64,000 bases of DNA, taken from assembly GCA_914767715.1 (NCBI GenBank), contig OU612069.1, forward strand, positions 22,131,387-22,195,386. Reading direction: 5' to 3'. This DNA is from Membranipora membranacea. Taxonomy: Eukaryota > Bryozoa > Gymnolaemata > Cheilostomatida > Membraniporidae. Position numbers and translations under genes: made by a program. Below the pieces are notes generated by a model. The model did no database searches. It had not been told where the DNA came from and saw only the letters and a list, made by a program, of their open reading frames with translations. Below, one piece after another: positions 26,500 through 40,220 of the stretch (its first letter is position 1; each line of letters opens with the position of its first letter).

Positions 26500-26744
26500 G
26501 ACTAGCTTCTGAATATTCCTATGTGTGGTGTTATTGGAAGATTGACTGTCAACAAGGCTTTGCTATTGACACTTGATTAATTGTCCTTTGTTAATTTATC
26601 AAAAAATATCACCCAAAGTCTTTACGTATCAACTACAAGAAGAATATCATAAGGGAAGGAAGTGACACGATTGGTTTTTTTGGAGAGATAATCGCAAATT
26701 CATTGATTTGAAGATAATTGCAATGTGGCAAGCCATTATCAGTT

Positions 26745-26885
26745 TTAACTTTCCTGTTCAGTTAGGGTGAGTGGCCCACAACAGCCAAATCAGGTAGTTC
26801 TAGACAACAGCCCACCTGGTGGGGTTCGAACCCAGAACTTTTTGATCCCAAATCAGCCGCTCCTAACACTGAGTCATCCCTGCTT
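26745..26885 (-). mobile_element. tRNA-derived SINE, family 2
   Basis: The minus strand reads GGGATGACTCAGTGTTAGGA (A-box-like) and then a B-box GGGTTCGAACCCC about 40 nt on, with an unrelated tail. It lacks a plausible complete tRNA cloverleaf. Its body differs from family 1. Confidence 0.6.
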
Positions 26886-28894
26886 TATGATGTACTGAAA
26901 TATCTGATCTTGCCGATGTATCTGTATCCTGCCTCTAAAAATGATTCTGTTCAATTGCCATTGGCTTCATCTGTAGGCGGTCCTACAAAGTAACTCATCA
27001 ACTTAGCATTCGTGTTGATAGATAATCGATTACAGTTCAAACTCAACGAGGATGCTTGAGATTAATCAGATCTTCCTGGTGTTTCATCACTCTTAGTAGA
27101 TATGGATAGGAACACAGACATGGCTGGCTCTAATCAAACAAAAATGGTAAACGAACACAAAAAGCTATAACAAGCAATTCGAAACTTGTCATTGCAAATT
27201 ATCAATTCCATCCCATCAATAGTATCTTATAGCATCATCAGCTGCTTCTAGAACTTGGACCCTGGGGTAAATTTCAGCTTAAGGCAGTCTCCTTTTCTTG
27301 TATGTGATGGTCAAGTTGATGGGGTTGTTGTTCTGCTGCAGTTTGGGTGGTAAATAAACTGCGTATGATTATCAAACAATTCTACAAAGAGAGATAAAAT
27401 TACCAATTATAAATATGCCAAATATGGTTAATATTTTGATACAGGCCTTCACGGCTCAATGCCATTATTCAATTTGGATGCTTTAGGCATAGTGGTGTGG
27501 TTAAAGACCATTTCGATATATGATAAAACATGGACTTCCTGTGGGTGTGCCTAACCTTTTATTTTGAGGTAATGATAAGTGCAGTAGGCTATTACCTATT
27601 ACTTAGTATTTCTGTCTTGACAATCTTGCCAATACAAGCATAACATTTTACCTGCTGTTAAGAGCCACTGCAGGTAAGTCAAATGTTGAGATAAGGAAGA
27701 TGGGATCAGGTGGGAGGGTCTGTGTCATAGGCCCTGGGACCTGAATTTGTGAAATCCTGTATTTTGCCAATGTCTAGAGGTATCAAACACCCAAAACCTA
27801 ATGTAGAATACTTCCAACTTTTCATCTAACACAACTCGATCGCCAAATTAGCCTAGTACAAAATTCAGAGTTTGTTATCCACCCCCCTGAAGTTTTAGGG
27901 CATTTATTCCTGCGGTATTTCTAGTTTAAATATATCTTTGGTGAAATATCATAGCATAAACATAAACCACTCGGTGTTTTTTGACAGAAAAAAATGTGCC
28001 AGCATCATCAAGGATAGTGTTCAAAGAGAGTTATAATTATCAATTATAAATACACCCAGCTCAGTACCTTTGAACTTACCAGTTCCATGGTACCAGAAAA
28101 TCTAAACAGTCACTGTAGGGATGGTGTTACTTGGCATAAAAATTCACAATTTAATACATTGCTGATGATGATTGATGATCATGTTAAGGGCCTCTTACGA
28201 GGTATTGATATTAGGTGGCTGCCAGTCGTTCGCTGTAACTAATACGAAAGGCAGGACCGGAAAGGCAGTAGATAATTTGTTTGCCTGATAGTTATTCAGT
28301 AGATCCTATACTATTGGTAACTTACGGCCAGTAAAAACTAAACTAGTACCAAATGGTGTTCCACTAGCAATCTGTAAAATGTTCAATTGTTGATACATAT
28401 CGTAATCATAGATAGACCTGTGGTAAAATCATGTAAAAGTTTAATTTTGGGACGCAGGAATAACCAATCATCATAACTTGCCAATTTTGGTGCATTGCTC
28501 GACTCCATGTGTCCTTATTCTGTTCCTCCACTTTACCCTGAGCTACATAGGAGCTGAAACAAGGTAAGGGAAGGGAAGGGAAATATGACAAGCCTATCAG
28601 TATTACCAAATCTCTGTGAACCATTAATCGTTTACACACTCAACCTAATCACAAGCCATGGAAGTTCAGGCCTTACCTCATTAAAATAAGATTAGACATT
28701 TTCTGGTTGTGATGCAAAGCTTGATGACCATAGACACTATGTTTACCAAATGCAATAGCATTAGTTAATTCCCTATTACAACGCCAATGGCACTCTGGAT
28801 GCCCAAACTTTTGTCCAGAAACCAATATACATCAACATTTCAGACCCAATTGACTTTATTTGTCAGTCATGCAAGTTTGATAAGCATAATTCCT
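26886..28894. other. non-coding stretch, no feature supported
   Basis: Only short, unrelated open frames on both strands; no conserved motif or repeat structure recognised. Confidence 0.45.
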
Positions 28895-29095
28895 AGGAGT
28901 AGGAGGTGGCTCAGTTGGATATAGCGTCGTTCCCTTAGCATGCAACTGTTGCAGGTTGTGGGTACTAATCTCACTGCAGTCCATTGACTACTGAGGTTTG
29001 GTTGGCTCTCAGGTGCGCTCCCTCCTGCCTGCAAACAAAGAGCAACCTGGTGCAGATATTGTCTCGCCAATAAGGCAAGTTCTATTTCGCTGCCC
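28895..29095 (+). mobile_element. tRNA-derived SINE, family 1, copy B
   Basis: Opens AGGAGTAGGAGGTGGCTCAG with an A-box-like GTGGCTCAGTTGG; the B-box position has decayed to GGTTGTGGGTACTAATC. It shares the head and the GCCTGCAAAC...AGAGCAACC body with the minus-strand copy at 21305-21473. Confidence 0.78.
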
Positions 29096-32000
29096 ATGCA
29101 TCGGTATGTGGCGTGTGATAAGCCATCTGATTTTAAACAACCTCAATCATAAAATGTAAACGCAAAATTGCTCTCCAAAGCCTTTGAGTACTACTGGTAG
29201 TTGTGCTGTGATATACAATTTGTTGATGTGCTATCTCCCATTGAAGACAAGACAATCAATTGCCAATATTTTCGACAACAAGAATCTATACCACTGAGAG
29301 TTAAATTCAACAGATTTTGATACTGCACTTGTTATTAGTACTGCACTTGCACCTCAACACGAATTGTCTGGCAGGCCCACAGGAAGTTGATGCTTCATCC
29401 CATATTGAAATGATTTAAGCCACGCAATACTATGCCTTTAGAGGGACTGCACATGTGCGAGTGTTTACAGCTTATCGAGGGAAAACTGTTTGTTTAGTGG
29501 TCTAAGTTCCGCCCTTTTATAGTAAGCGGCTTATAATTACATGCTACAACGCTTCTCGCAGCAGATTATACTAGGGCAATGTTTGCCAGCGAGAGAATAG
29601 TCTCATTGGTTAATTAGCAGTATCCAGCGGCACGTTTATGACGGGAATCATTAAAAGGCTTTGTTTATGGAATATCATTGGCTGATAGCTAACCTCATGA
29701 TTATATATCGCAGCTTGTAAACACGCTTTGTGTCTGCAGTGAAAAATGAGGAGATAATGAGCAAAGCTAGAATTTCAAGCTCTATTTTATTTTTACTAGC
29801 TCTAGTTTTCTAGCTGGTCTGTGGACCGCTTTAGGATCTGCAAAGAGTAATCACATTGTACCATGACTCCACTTGTCAAAAATGATCCATGTTTGCCAAT
29901 TTTATAATTGGTAATTTCAAATTCTATTGTGGAATTGTTTGATGCTCATATGCGATTTATTTAAAAAGCTCTGTGTGGTTTGGGTTTAGCTGTTGTTTTC
30001 CCGTTTGAAAAAAAGAGCCAAACCGCAGCAGAACAACAACACAAGCGACTTGCTCAAAGCAGACACGAAAAAGAGACCGCCTAAAGCTGAAATTTACCAG
30101 AGGACACCAAATTTCAAAACAGTTGATGTCGTAATTAGATACGAGTGATGGGATGGTGTTGATAAGTTTCCAATCAGAGTCAAGTGTGTCTGTCTCTCTA
30201 TCCATCTCTACTAGGTATGGGGTTTTGTGTATTATTGTCGTGATGTTCACAGAATGATTTTGGGAGCAATCAGAGAGACATTTAGCATGTTGCAGGGTTC
30301 AGCATAAAATGAAATAGCCACTGCATTCATGTCAGCGTAATTAGACACAATAGTACCAACATAACATCCTGTCACGTGTGGTAGCAGATTGGCTGATTAT
30401 GGGTTAGTCTGTCATTGTCATAGTCATGGCATATATAACATGGTGGTATCAACCATCCATAACCATAAAAGTGGTACAAGCTTAGAATTGATATGATATT
30501 GCATACATCACTTAGCTGGATTATTTTAATTTCTGTTCGCCTAAGACTGCCTTTTGAAACGTTTACAACAGCTTCAATTTCAAGCAATTCAAAGAAAAAA
30601 TGTATAACATTTTAAATCTTATTTAACCTCGAGTTTAAAAGAATTATCCTACTACTGGACAGGAGGAGACTATCACCATTAGATTGAAATTAACCTTGAT
30701 TTAGTATCTGCTCAAGTTATATAGGGACTCCTGATATGAGATCTGACATCCATCCAAGTAGTTTTTCACTTACTACTACATTTTGAGAGGACTAGGCATA
30801 GAAAGTACTCCTTATGTAAGTTCCAACACTAAGAGTCAAAAGTTGGCTTACGGCGCAGTAACTGACAAGAAATCATTTCTAATACCATCGGAAGTTCATC
30901 ACAAAGCTTAACACCAATATAATGCAGCCCAATTTCCACAACCAAGTTCACAAACCTTTATGCAACTGTACAATGCATATTATTATAAGTCCACTGTCCA
31001 GATTATATGCAAATGACCATCTTTTCATAATCTTCTTATCCTAGCTAATAATACTGCTTTGCAAAACAGACAACCTGTCACTCAAAGGTCAAAAGTAAGT
31101 ACCGTTCAATTTTAGAAAAAATTCAGGCAGCGTAGACCAATAAAATCATTAACTTGGAGCAAGGGGAAGTTGTGCATCCCAGTATTCACAAATTGGCATG
31201 TTCTTGAAAATGGGAAGGGAGGGCACATTGCTGCCTATTCCATTACGATTAATTTTAATTGATATTGATATATACGTACATATATATATATATAACTTTA
31301 CAATATGCCCATATGCCCTATGGGAGATCCATATTAGCACATTATCAGATACCAGTTCAGAACCAAGCGATCTCTATATTGATGCCTTGATCTCCGATAG
31401 TAATTCGCCCCATTGCATCATTAGCTGATTGACCCACTACTGGTATAATTCTTTGTGACATGCACCGAGTGTGAATAATCTGCACACGCTCTGTTTTGTA
31501 GTAATTGCAGTAATTAGAGATAAAATATAAAACGCTAAAGATGTTGCAATAGCTCTTTTTATTCACCTCATAGATTCAATTTACCTATTGTACCATAAGG
31601 GTCATATGAAAATTGACCGACACCGTAACTAAACCCCAAGTCTTCACTAGAACATCAGACTGATGACCTGGTTACTGTTCAATACTTGATGGGGCGTAAA
31701 CCGAGGATGACACTAGAATGGAACAGCTGGAGAATGTGTAGGTGAGGATGATCTAACATGCAGGTGTAGATACATGAATAAGAGATGTCTTCCAGCTCCA
31801 GTTACAGCTCCGACGCAAAATAATACTTGTAGCCTGTAGATTTGCTACTCTAAACAGCTGGATGTTAAAAAATGGACTCGTAATAAACAAGTTTTGTTCT
31901 GAGCGCAAATAAAACCATGATGATAATCTCAAAATGTTTTGACTATTTCCTGAGCAACTCACTGCAGCACTTTTTTCTCTTAACTGATCTGACAATTTAA

Positions 32001-32943
32001 AGATTCTTTGTCATAATCAAATGCAACAAAACATGCCAGACATTATACATGTCTTGATTTTTCAAGTATAATTAGCTTATTTGGGATCGAGCACATACCT
32101 AGCGCTTGAGATCAAAATTCAAATTATCAACTCCTATAACGGTTTTTCATAATCATTACAATGGAATGTAAAAGCTGGGTACTGCTCATGTAGTCCGGAG
32201 GAAGCCACCTCCTATCGTTCCCCTCTATTTACGAAAATTGGTGTAGTTCTCATGCTGATTGCAATGGTAAACATTTTTCTCTCATAAAGGCTCACAATGA
32301 TCAGCAAGATTTCAAAGATGCTTCCGGCAAAGGAGGAAGTGAGAATATAAGAATCAAAAGATTTATAAGTTTCCATTGGGCTTCTATTATGGATAGCCGA
32401 GTAATGGCTGAATCGGTTAGGGCTCAAACTGGTGAGGTTAATCTGTGAGGTTTGCTTCCTGACAGTTATTTGCCAGTTGTAACTATTCTTGAGACTCAGA
32501 AAGATGTGTCTATGCGAGCATTCGTTCAACGGTTCTTCTTAATTAGGAACAAAAACACAGGGAGCAAGGAATACCGGCTTCAGGTGCAGTCTCTGGTACC
32601 AGGAGTAACAATCCTGAAAACCCTCCTGATACCAATTTGAAGGCTGTTTACCAAAATCATACATTCTGGTTGTGTAAGAAGGTGGGATGTGTGTAGAGAA
32701 ATTGACGAAACCGCCAGCAGAACTCTATCAGTAACGATTACGATAGATCAGAGCACAAAGCCGAAAATCTAGCTGATGATACAGAGTCTGTTCTTGTTAT
32801 CAATGGTTACGGTGAGAATAGTACAAGTCAGCATACTACTAAGGAATTTGAGAATGGCGATAGCCAACAGTAAGGTCATATAATGATACCAGTCAGTGTT
32901 TACCGTAGTGTAGCTCAAATCTTCGCTGTATGATGCTATATAT
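29096..32943. other. long stretch without recognisable genes
   Basis: Scattered short open frames only. A TATATA run lies at about 31280-31292. Remote parts of a copia relic may begin near 32450, but only the segment from 32930 can be supported. Confidence 0.45.
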
Positions 32944-33235
32944 GTGCCTGACCTCAGTTTTAATCTCTTCTCTGTTGGGGCTGTCACATCCAGGAATACG
33001 AAAGTTCAGTTTGGTCATAGTTGCTGCTGGCTTAGAAACAAGCGTAATCAGTTATGTGCTGGCGGCACATTAGTCAATAAGTTATATCATCCAGATCACC
33101 AGTCCTCTGACCACGCTAATACTACTGTAACTAAGACTGATTATCTGTGACATAGCCGTCTAGCATGTGTACATGAAGATGCTATAATACATATGTGTCG
33201 TGAAGGGCTAGTGAAAGTACGATACAATACACTGG
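32930..33235 (+). pseudogene. Ty1/copia retrotransposon relic, GAG-pre-integrase region
   Basis: Reads (A)IYVPDLSFNLFSVGAVTSRN then WLRNKRNQLCAGGTLVNKLY up to a TGA near 33148. Past it come HSRLACVHEDAIIHMCREGL and VK. This matches the copia segment 'LYVPDLxxNLFSVG ... LYKL ... LWHxRLGHxH' that precedes the integrase zinc finger. Upstream protease and downstream integrase or reverse transcriptase were not found, and no LTRs were seen, so it is a small dead fragment. Confidence 0.72.
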
Positions 33236-33534
33236 TACCTTGTAGTTATAATTAATATAGCATTGTCAATCAATCAATTGTAGATTAAAGTTTCACATTG
33301 TATATGTGTATCAAGAACAACATCTTGGAGTTATCCTCTCAAGTTAATGTTCTTGTACCCATGTAAGCCATGTGGGGCCTATAAACATTTCTGCAAAAAA
33401 AACTAAACTAAGCTCTCATCACTTTGGGGCTTGGGGGCGGGGAAGGTTTTTTGTGGGAGTTTTAGTCCCTGAACTTTGTGTGTCAGTACTAAATAAGATA
33501 CTGGAGCACACCTGACTTCTGACAAGATTCCATT

Positions 33535-33910
33535 CCATCATCTATTAGGTTTGACTTGTGAGCGTAAGTGGCTGTTGATGTCAACCATGCATGCCAAACT
33601 AGGAAGGCTACCTATCTATGTTCACCACATCATCAATGACTAGCATTATTGGTTCAAGTGTTAGTTATAAGGCATTGGTGCCTTTACTTTTCAGGCACAT
33701 TACTTTTATTTGCATGAAGAACATAAATGGCAATTGGTGTCAACCATGTGTGTTTTTCAGCTGATCTAGAAATGTGAATGATCATGTGACACAGCAAGAG
33801 GTACTGCTCATCATCGATGACTGGCGTTATTGCTCTAATTGGTGGTTAAAAGGCATTGATGCATCAACTTTCAAGTCAATGACACAGTACTTGTAGTTGC
33901 GTGAAGAACA
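33535..33910. repeat. diverged two-copy tandem repeat, unit about 185 bp
   Basis: Paired blocks recur in the same order: GATGTCAACCATGCATG / GGTGTCAACCATGTGTG, ATCATCAATGACTAGCATTA / ATCATCGATGACTGGCGTTA, AAGGCATTGGTGC / AAGGCATTGATGC and TTGCATGAAGAACAT / TTGCGTGAAGAACAT. Copy 1 is about 33555-33725 and copy 2 about 33735-33910. No coding potential. Confidence 0.7.
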
Positions 33911-35808
33911 TTTCCCTGTTCTTGTGTCAGATAATTATACTGCACAAGCCATTGAACTGTTAGTTGTTTGGGCATAATATACCTCAGAACTATTTAAATA
34001 TTCTTATCGGAAGCAAATTATTATTTAGATATAGGAATATCGAGTTGATCTTAGTATCCTTGATTTGTCTAAGTGATTTTGAGTCTGTAATTTCATACAA
34101 ATTTGACAGCCTGTCTGGTCAATTAATGTCTTGTAAGGAAGGTTAGATGAACTTTGAGACTGGCTGTTTCCCCCATCAAGCATGAGGGGTTGAGTCCTAC
34201 TGATCTTTATGTTCCTTAGACCGTATCGTAGAAACTACAACATTATGTTTTGCAATAATAATATACAAAATATCGGTGCGACCATAAAATATTTTTATGT
34301 CAAAAATATCGTTATCAATACAAATACATAACAATACGGGAAGGATAATTCATGGTATTCATCAAACTTAATGTTCAAGGAGTTGAGGTACTGCAAGAAA
34401 ATGTACCTTGTTGAGCGATCATCGCCTGGGCTGATAATAACACATTAATACTATATACAGTGAGTCTAGTTTAGCCACGAAGCCTTGTAGAATATGCTAT
34501 TCTCCAGTGATGCCTGAAAGTTGTACAGAAACATTTAGAGATATTTGCAGCGTCAGAGATACAGGCATGGAGATAATGTAGCTCAAGTAGCGTGACGAAT
34601 ATAACGGCAGCAGTGTTGAGTATCTCAAACAATTAACAATGTATTGCATTAATAGCGCAAGAAAAATATTCCATGAATTAATGATCCTTTCAAGAAGCAG
34701 TAATTTAGCACAATTCACACAATTGCTCACCACACTGGCAAGTCAACCGACACACTGAAACCACCTGATTTTAATGCTGGTTTTAAAATTTTGTTAGTTT
34801 TTCTGAACCACAAAGCTTTATATCTAAAATGACCTCACAAAATGCATGACGGGCAACACTTCCCCAGCAAAAGGGATGCAGTCAGATATATGCAGTAGAC
34901 AAGCGACCACCATAAAAGTCACTCAGAAATAACCAGTACAAACCATGTAAATGTACGTCAGACTGTCAGCTCTCACCATTGAATACATACCCACCCAGGA
35001 TTGACAAGGTTATTGGCCATAATATACAAATGTGAATGTACGATTCGGGATTCACAATTAATGTATGTATTATTCAGTCAATTAAATGTAAATTTAGAAG
35101 GCTTAAACTCAGATAATGGTTCAACATTCAAATGAACAAGAACTTTGGTTAGTCCTCAGTTTTCAATGTCTCAAACATTTTTCAATCTGCAAGGGCTGCA
35201 GAACTGTTTCTATATATTTTGAAAAAGTATTAAAAATGACTCTGGTGCACAGTTGGGATTGTAAAACTGGTGTAATTATTATTAATTAGATAATTAATTT
35301 GACAGTTCATAGTTGGTAGTTCATGGTGATTCCTTAGTCCAGTTCAAATCCCACAGACTTTTGGCACCCCCTGCATTGAGGCAAGGAAATTCATGAAATC
35401 GCAGCCTGATTGAGCTAAAACAAACAATAAAAAATACTTTTAGTCACAATTAATTAAGTGATTTTTTAATGATCCGGCGGTACTGATAATTAAAATAACA
35501 TGCATATGTCGAACAATATGCCCGTAATAGCAGTGTCTCTCTCAAAAATGATGGTTTCCCCAGGATGGTCATGACCTATAACACTTGCGATTCATTCTAC
35601 CAGCGTCTGCCTAACCAAGACTAATCATAAATTATATACATAATAAATATTTACTTGCTACATTCAAGTTCTCACCATTTGTGCTGTGAATCATGTTGGA
35701 AGTAAATGCAATACCTAATGATATCAAACCAGATAAAGTATCAAAAATGAGCTTGTTCGCCAATTTTACCTATAAAGAATTAATTGATGGAGTCTAGAGT
35801 TAGTTTAC
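33911..35808. other. non-coding stretch
   Basis: No gene or repeat supported. It could contain the 3' exons of the cysteine-rich gene at 35935-36589, but none is convincing. Confidence 0.4.
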
Positions 35809-35934
35809 CTTGCAAATGCAGCCTGATACAAACAATCATTTACGGTCACTTAACAAACCAACAGCCAATAATCATGCCTCATGTGTAAATTTGAATTCAT
35901 AATTGTGTTAGATATTTATGGAAGACTAACTTAC

Positions 35935-36589
35935 TGATACATTCGGCGTTGTAGCTAACATAGTCTGTACAGCAAACATACACATCGTTCTGACAGGCAT
36001 ATTCTACGGTCAAAGTACGGTGATGCTGTTCTCCATTCTTAACATAACTTACAACATCAGTCACATTGTGAGGTCCAGTCCCGCAACACTCACCAATTGG
36101 TCTAATTAAATATGACAAATAAATAATAACACAACACATGCACGGTCTTTGTCATGTCATTGAATGTGATCAGCAATATTAAAGAAAATATCTAATATGT
36201 ATAAATGATCGGAGCTGCTATGCAAGTCATCGATTGTTCGTGGAAAAATCTTAAAGAAATAAGAACACATAATTAAATACATTGCCTAAGCTGGCTAATG
36301 CAATGAATGTAATGTGAACTCTTTGTGAAGGAGAGGCAGAGAGGGCTTATTTTATCTTATTTATGATCTGGTTGGGCTAGTTGGGTGCCAAATGGAATTA
36401 GCAATGACCACCATAACACAGTCGGTCCTTATCTACTTACAGGGATAACGGTGTTGCTGGAACGAATACAGGTGGATCTTCAATGGAACCGTCGATACTT
36501 GCACCAATCACTTCACCATCAGGCAAGAAGGAAGAGCAGACCATCCACAGCATCACAACCTCCGCAAAGCATTTTACAAATCGCTGCAT
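35935..36589 (-). CDS. small secreted cysteine-rich protein, 5' exons (3' end unresolved)
   Basis: Not recognised. Exon 1 (36589-36441, 149 nt) starts MQRFVKCFAEVVMLWMVCSS, a signal peptide by composition, followed by an acidic segment rich in Pro and Val. Exon 2 (36101-35935, 167 nt) follows in phase and encodes PIGECCGTGPHNVTDVVSYV followed by a cysteine-rich stretch with YACQNDVYVCCTDYVSYNAEC, containing two CC pairs and one N-glycosylation site (NVT). Boundaries are canonical (CCT|GTAAGT, TTAG|ACC, TCA|GTAAGT). A longer in-frame ATG exists 51 nt upstream but gives a poorer leader. A 14-nt candidate microexon at 35822-35809 would add SCICK in phase; beyond that the gene could not be followed. 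The function is unknown; an extracellular role is inferred from the leader and cysteines. Confidence 0.65.
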
Positions 36590-37924
36590 AGTTGGCTGAT
36601 CAAACAGGAAATGATAAGATAATATTATTTCATGTTTCACACATACAGGTATTTGTAAAAAAAAAAGAAGAGTTTCATCTATCTCAACGACAAACGGTCA
36701 TCTCATGCGAGGTTGCTGCTCTGAATATGTAAGCAGCAGGTTCAATAACTCACATTGATATCCACCAGTTGAAAATTATTTAATTGATATTGTTGTAGAA
36801 TAATCCTCTGTATCCTGAATGGATATACAAACTTAACTCGGCCGTTTGATTTTATTTACTTACTAATTTGACCAGTAGAGTGAATTGCAGTAAAGTCAGT
36901 TGATGAATGATTGAAGTAATGGTGCTGCAGTCCAGTTTTCTTAGATCAAAGATCATTCACAGTTCAGCTGGCAACAATCACACTTATGCCTATGCCTATA
37001 TAGTAAATATAGATGATCTTGAGGTGATTGTCCTGTGCATATCATAGTAGATTTGATTATCTCAAGTACTTGAATAGCTAATTGAGCGGAAATGAGGTCA
37101 CCGCATGAATGATAGTTCAACAATGAGATCGGAGACAATCATAATAATATCAAGATCTCTCACAGTGTAATTGGTAGTGTTGACTCTTAGAAGAATGAAG
37201 TTTTCATACCTCATTACCTCGTGGAGTCTGTGTCACTAAGCACTACCTCTTTGACCCTGCAATAACATAAAAGTCTGCCTGCAGAACATGAACTCACAAC
37301 TTATCAGCTTCGCAATGGTGTATTTGCCATAATGTTACTTTCAATGAGTCAAAATACACCGAAATTGGCTTTGGTATCATGACCAATGAAAACTAGTACA
37401 TTCATTAATTCTGAAATGCTTTTTCAGATTTTGATCATTTTCCCTTTTGTTGGCAGCGCTTTTTGCAATTACCTGGTTATTGTGCAACATTATGTACGGC
37501 TCATTATTACCATTGCTATCAGCATTGAAAACTTTGAGAAACAACTGTAAAAGCCTTCTCCACCAATTTTTATAAATGAAGTTGCGTTTCTAGTCACTTT
37601 TTGCATAGGCTGCCACCAGGCTAATTGCAAGTTGATACTGCAAAAATAGTGTGATGTTTGTTCAATCATGAAGATGCCTTCTATCCAGAGAACATTGCTA
37701 TTGAGTTGATATGATGACAGCAAAGTGTACAACATTTTTAGGGCTTTCACCATGAACCCCCCTGCCTAGGTGCACCCCTCTCGATGTCGGAGAGTAGACA
37801 TAAGGAAACAAACATCTTTACATCCCCATAACTATAGGACACTTTTCTCATTGCTGAAGAAAATGGTGGCTGATGTTGGGGTATCTCCTCATCATTTTTT
37901 AGTTTAATAGAAATCTATTAGTAA
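36590..37924. other. non-coding stretch
   Basis: No exon, RNA or repeat supported. Confidence 0.45.
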
Positions 37925-38080
37925 GGGAACGGTTGTGGCGCAATGGGTAAGGCATTGGTATTTTGATTGAGAGGTCCCGTGTTCAATTCCTGGCGGGTCA
38001 CGGTGGTGTCAGGAAGAGCATCCGATCTCAAATGCTCCTGTGCCCCATCAGGATCCAGTCTGTAGACCAGTACCTAAAAA
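37925..38080 (+). mobile_element. tRNA-derived SINE, family 3
   Basis: Has an A-box-like GTGGCGCAATGGGTAAGGC and a B-box-like GTCCCGTGTTCAATTCC with tRNA-like spacing. A non-tRNA body (GGAAGAGCATCCGATCTCAA) ends in a short A-rich stretch near 38077. Read as a SINE because no cloverleaf closes after the B-box. Confidence 0.65.
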
Positions 38081-39000
38081 AAACAAGCAAGATCAAGGTT
38101 TCTCACACAGTATCACATAGTATCACAGGGTTTCGAGACTATCGAGACATGGATTGTGCCTATGGACATTCTGTGAAAATTTTGCAGCAACAGCCGTCTA
38201 AAATTGCTTTACCATGTGTCCTCCTCTGACCCCTTTGCAGTCCATCTTTTGTTTATTAATCGATAATAGGCAAACATTTAATTCCTTGATCTACATTTAG
38301 ATCTTGATCTCTCTTGTTTTGGTTACCATGAGTCACCAAGTCCTTTCCTTATAACATAATCATGTATACCCAATGTTGATGTGGACATAATTGGTATGTG
38401 GAGTATCAGCCACTACCAGGTTCACAAGGGTAGGGATTGAACAGATATCACATGCATAAAACATTCTCACTACCAAGATATGATCCAGCCAATGGAATAA
38501 AGATTCTGCCCAGTTTTACTCAACCTCAACTCAACCAAGACAATCCAACACCCAAATGAGATAATATCTCTTTTTTATCCTGTTTTTGGTGATAACTTTT
38601 CTATTCTTGTAAAATAGTGGCCTTTTCCTCATTGATTTTAAAACTCAAATTGTGTATGAAAAGGTAACAAATGACATGAACATGAACACAATTACCGTCC
38701 ACAATCAGCACCATGGTACTGTGACCGCTACACAAATGTCTGCTTCTGGTACTAATATCAGCAAATTTAGTAGATATGTATGCCTCTCACTGATTTATTG
38801 ATTTATTCCATGACATCACTAAAAAATGTTGCAATACATCAATAGAATGTGTTGTCAAACTGTGCCTACTGTTGATCCAATTATAAGTACATTGAGTATC
38901 TACGAGGGGTCCCGCTGCTGAAACGTGAAGGCCGTCCATCACACATTCAGCTTGTTAGATTTACTTTAGATGAGCAACATGTTCTAAAAAAATTTTTTTT
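38081..39000. other. non-coding stretch
   Basis: Nothing supported before the transposase relic. Confidence 0.4.
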
Positions 39001-39245
39001 CAGGTATTGACTGACCATTTTGATACAGACAGGACAGTGCTTTGTACAGAGTTGGAAACCCTCCATGATAGGCTGTACCATGTACATCGTGATAGTCAAT
39101 ACTACAATATAATGGATAAAGTTTCCATCTTCTCCGTTTTGGCAATAAGACCTGCTGACTGTGAGAGAGGTTTCTTAATGCTGAAACTCGCTCACAAACT
39201 GACCGGCTGAATCCGCTCTGAACAATGTCACGCTAACAAACATTG
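39001..39245 (+). pseudogene. hAT transposase C-terminal (dimerisation region) relic
   Basis: After an AG acceptor-like site the frame reads VLTDHFDTDRT and then ETLHDRLYHVHRDSQYYNIM. Next comes IFSVLAIRPADCERGFLMLK, then a TGA (about 39208) with IRSEQCHANKH beyond it. The 'P...DCERGFS...K...NRL' signature is the C-terminal motif of hAT-derived ZNF862-like transposases. The catalytic part is absent and the frame is interrupted. Confidence 0.65.
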
Positions 39246-39724
39246 ATGGCACTCAAAGTGCACTATAATATATTTTGTGTACATCGTTGCAATGACACAA
39301 AGAAAGTTTGTTTTTCTGTCAAATGGTTTGTTGCCTTGCAATGTACAATCCTGCTTCCTTCTCTTTTTTGCCTATGTATTCCTTGTTATGTTCTTTCAGG
39401 AATGGATGAGGGTCAGTCCAATATTGCCAGCTTGGAAATCAAAAACAACAAATACCCGGAGGTATTTGTGGAGAGTTGACTTTTCATTTAACTTGAGCGG
39501 ACAACTTATTATCAATTTGGTGTAGCCTACATGAAAAAAGAACTATTCTTGTTCAAGGGAGATTTGATGCCAATTAATGCACCTTAACCACTTGTTACAC
39601 ATTCCAAACATATTTGTACACAGACAGCTCAAATATCAAACTGGTAGTTGGCGCTTTTGACTATTTTCACATTTCCACTGAAAATCCTGGGGGGGGACAA
39701 CAATAACTTAGCCGATATATTGAT

Positions 39725-40220
39725 TTGTTGCCTTTTCAGTTTCTCATGTCTACCTGTCATTTCTCAGAAATTCCTACACTTCACACCTTTAGCCACAAAA
39801 ATATTATTATCCAAGATGTAAATCCAATAATCGCTTCAATCGCAAATCTAAATTATCTCCTGCTGTTTATCATGCTGACAAAAGATTTTAGTGACAGCTT
39901 TCTAAATTTTTGAATTTTGAAGTGAAAATTTTGTCAATCATTAATGAAAACTTGGATTATTATTTTTTACAGTTGCGTCTTCCAGGATCTGTAGGCGTTA
40001 AAAATATTGATGGAAGGTACAGCACCACACAAAAATGGTATAATACGGAAATTTTAGTTCTTGCATGATTGAGGGCGCATTGCAATAGAGGTCAGAGGTG
40101 GCCCTTTAGATATGACAAAAATCGATTTTAAGACTCAAAGACGGGAAGCCAAAAAATTGAGTTTTACTAAAATGTCACTCCTTCAGTCAGTGCCATGTCT
40201 CTTGCATATTGTAAAAGCTA
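39725..40220 (+). mobile_element. partial, internally deleted relative of the 24.6-26.5 kb element
   Basis: 39728-39790 resembles 24800-24860 (both contain GCCTTTTCAGTTTCTCA), and 39835-40220 aligns with 25780-26165: shared ATCATGCTGACAA, ATTGATGGAAG, AAAATGGTATAATA, AAAATGTCA and CAGT(T/C)AGTGCCATG blocks in the same order. About 0.9 kb of the interior and the terminal arms are missing. Same orientation as the longer copy. Confidence 0.75.

Noticed and set aside
28895-28985. tRNA gene
   Set aside because: A- and B-box-like sites are present but the cloverleaf does not close and the body is shared with another repeat; read as a SINE.
37925-38000. tRNA gene
   Set aside because: No acceptor-stem pairing around the boxes and a non-tRNA body follows.
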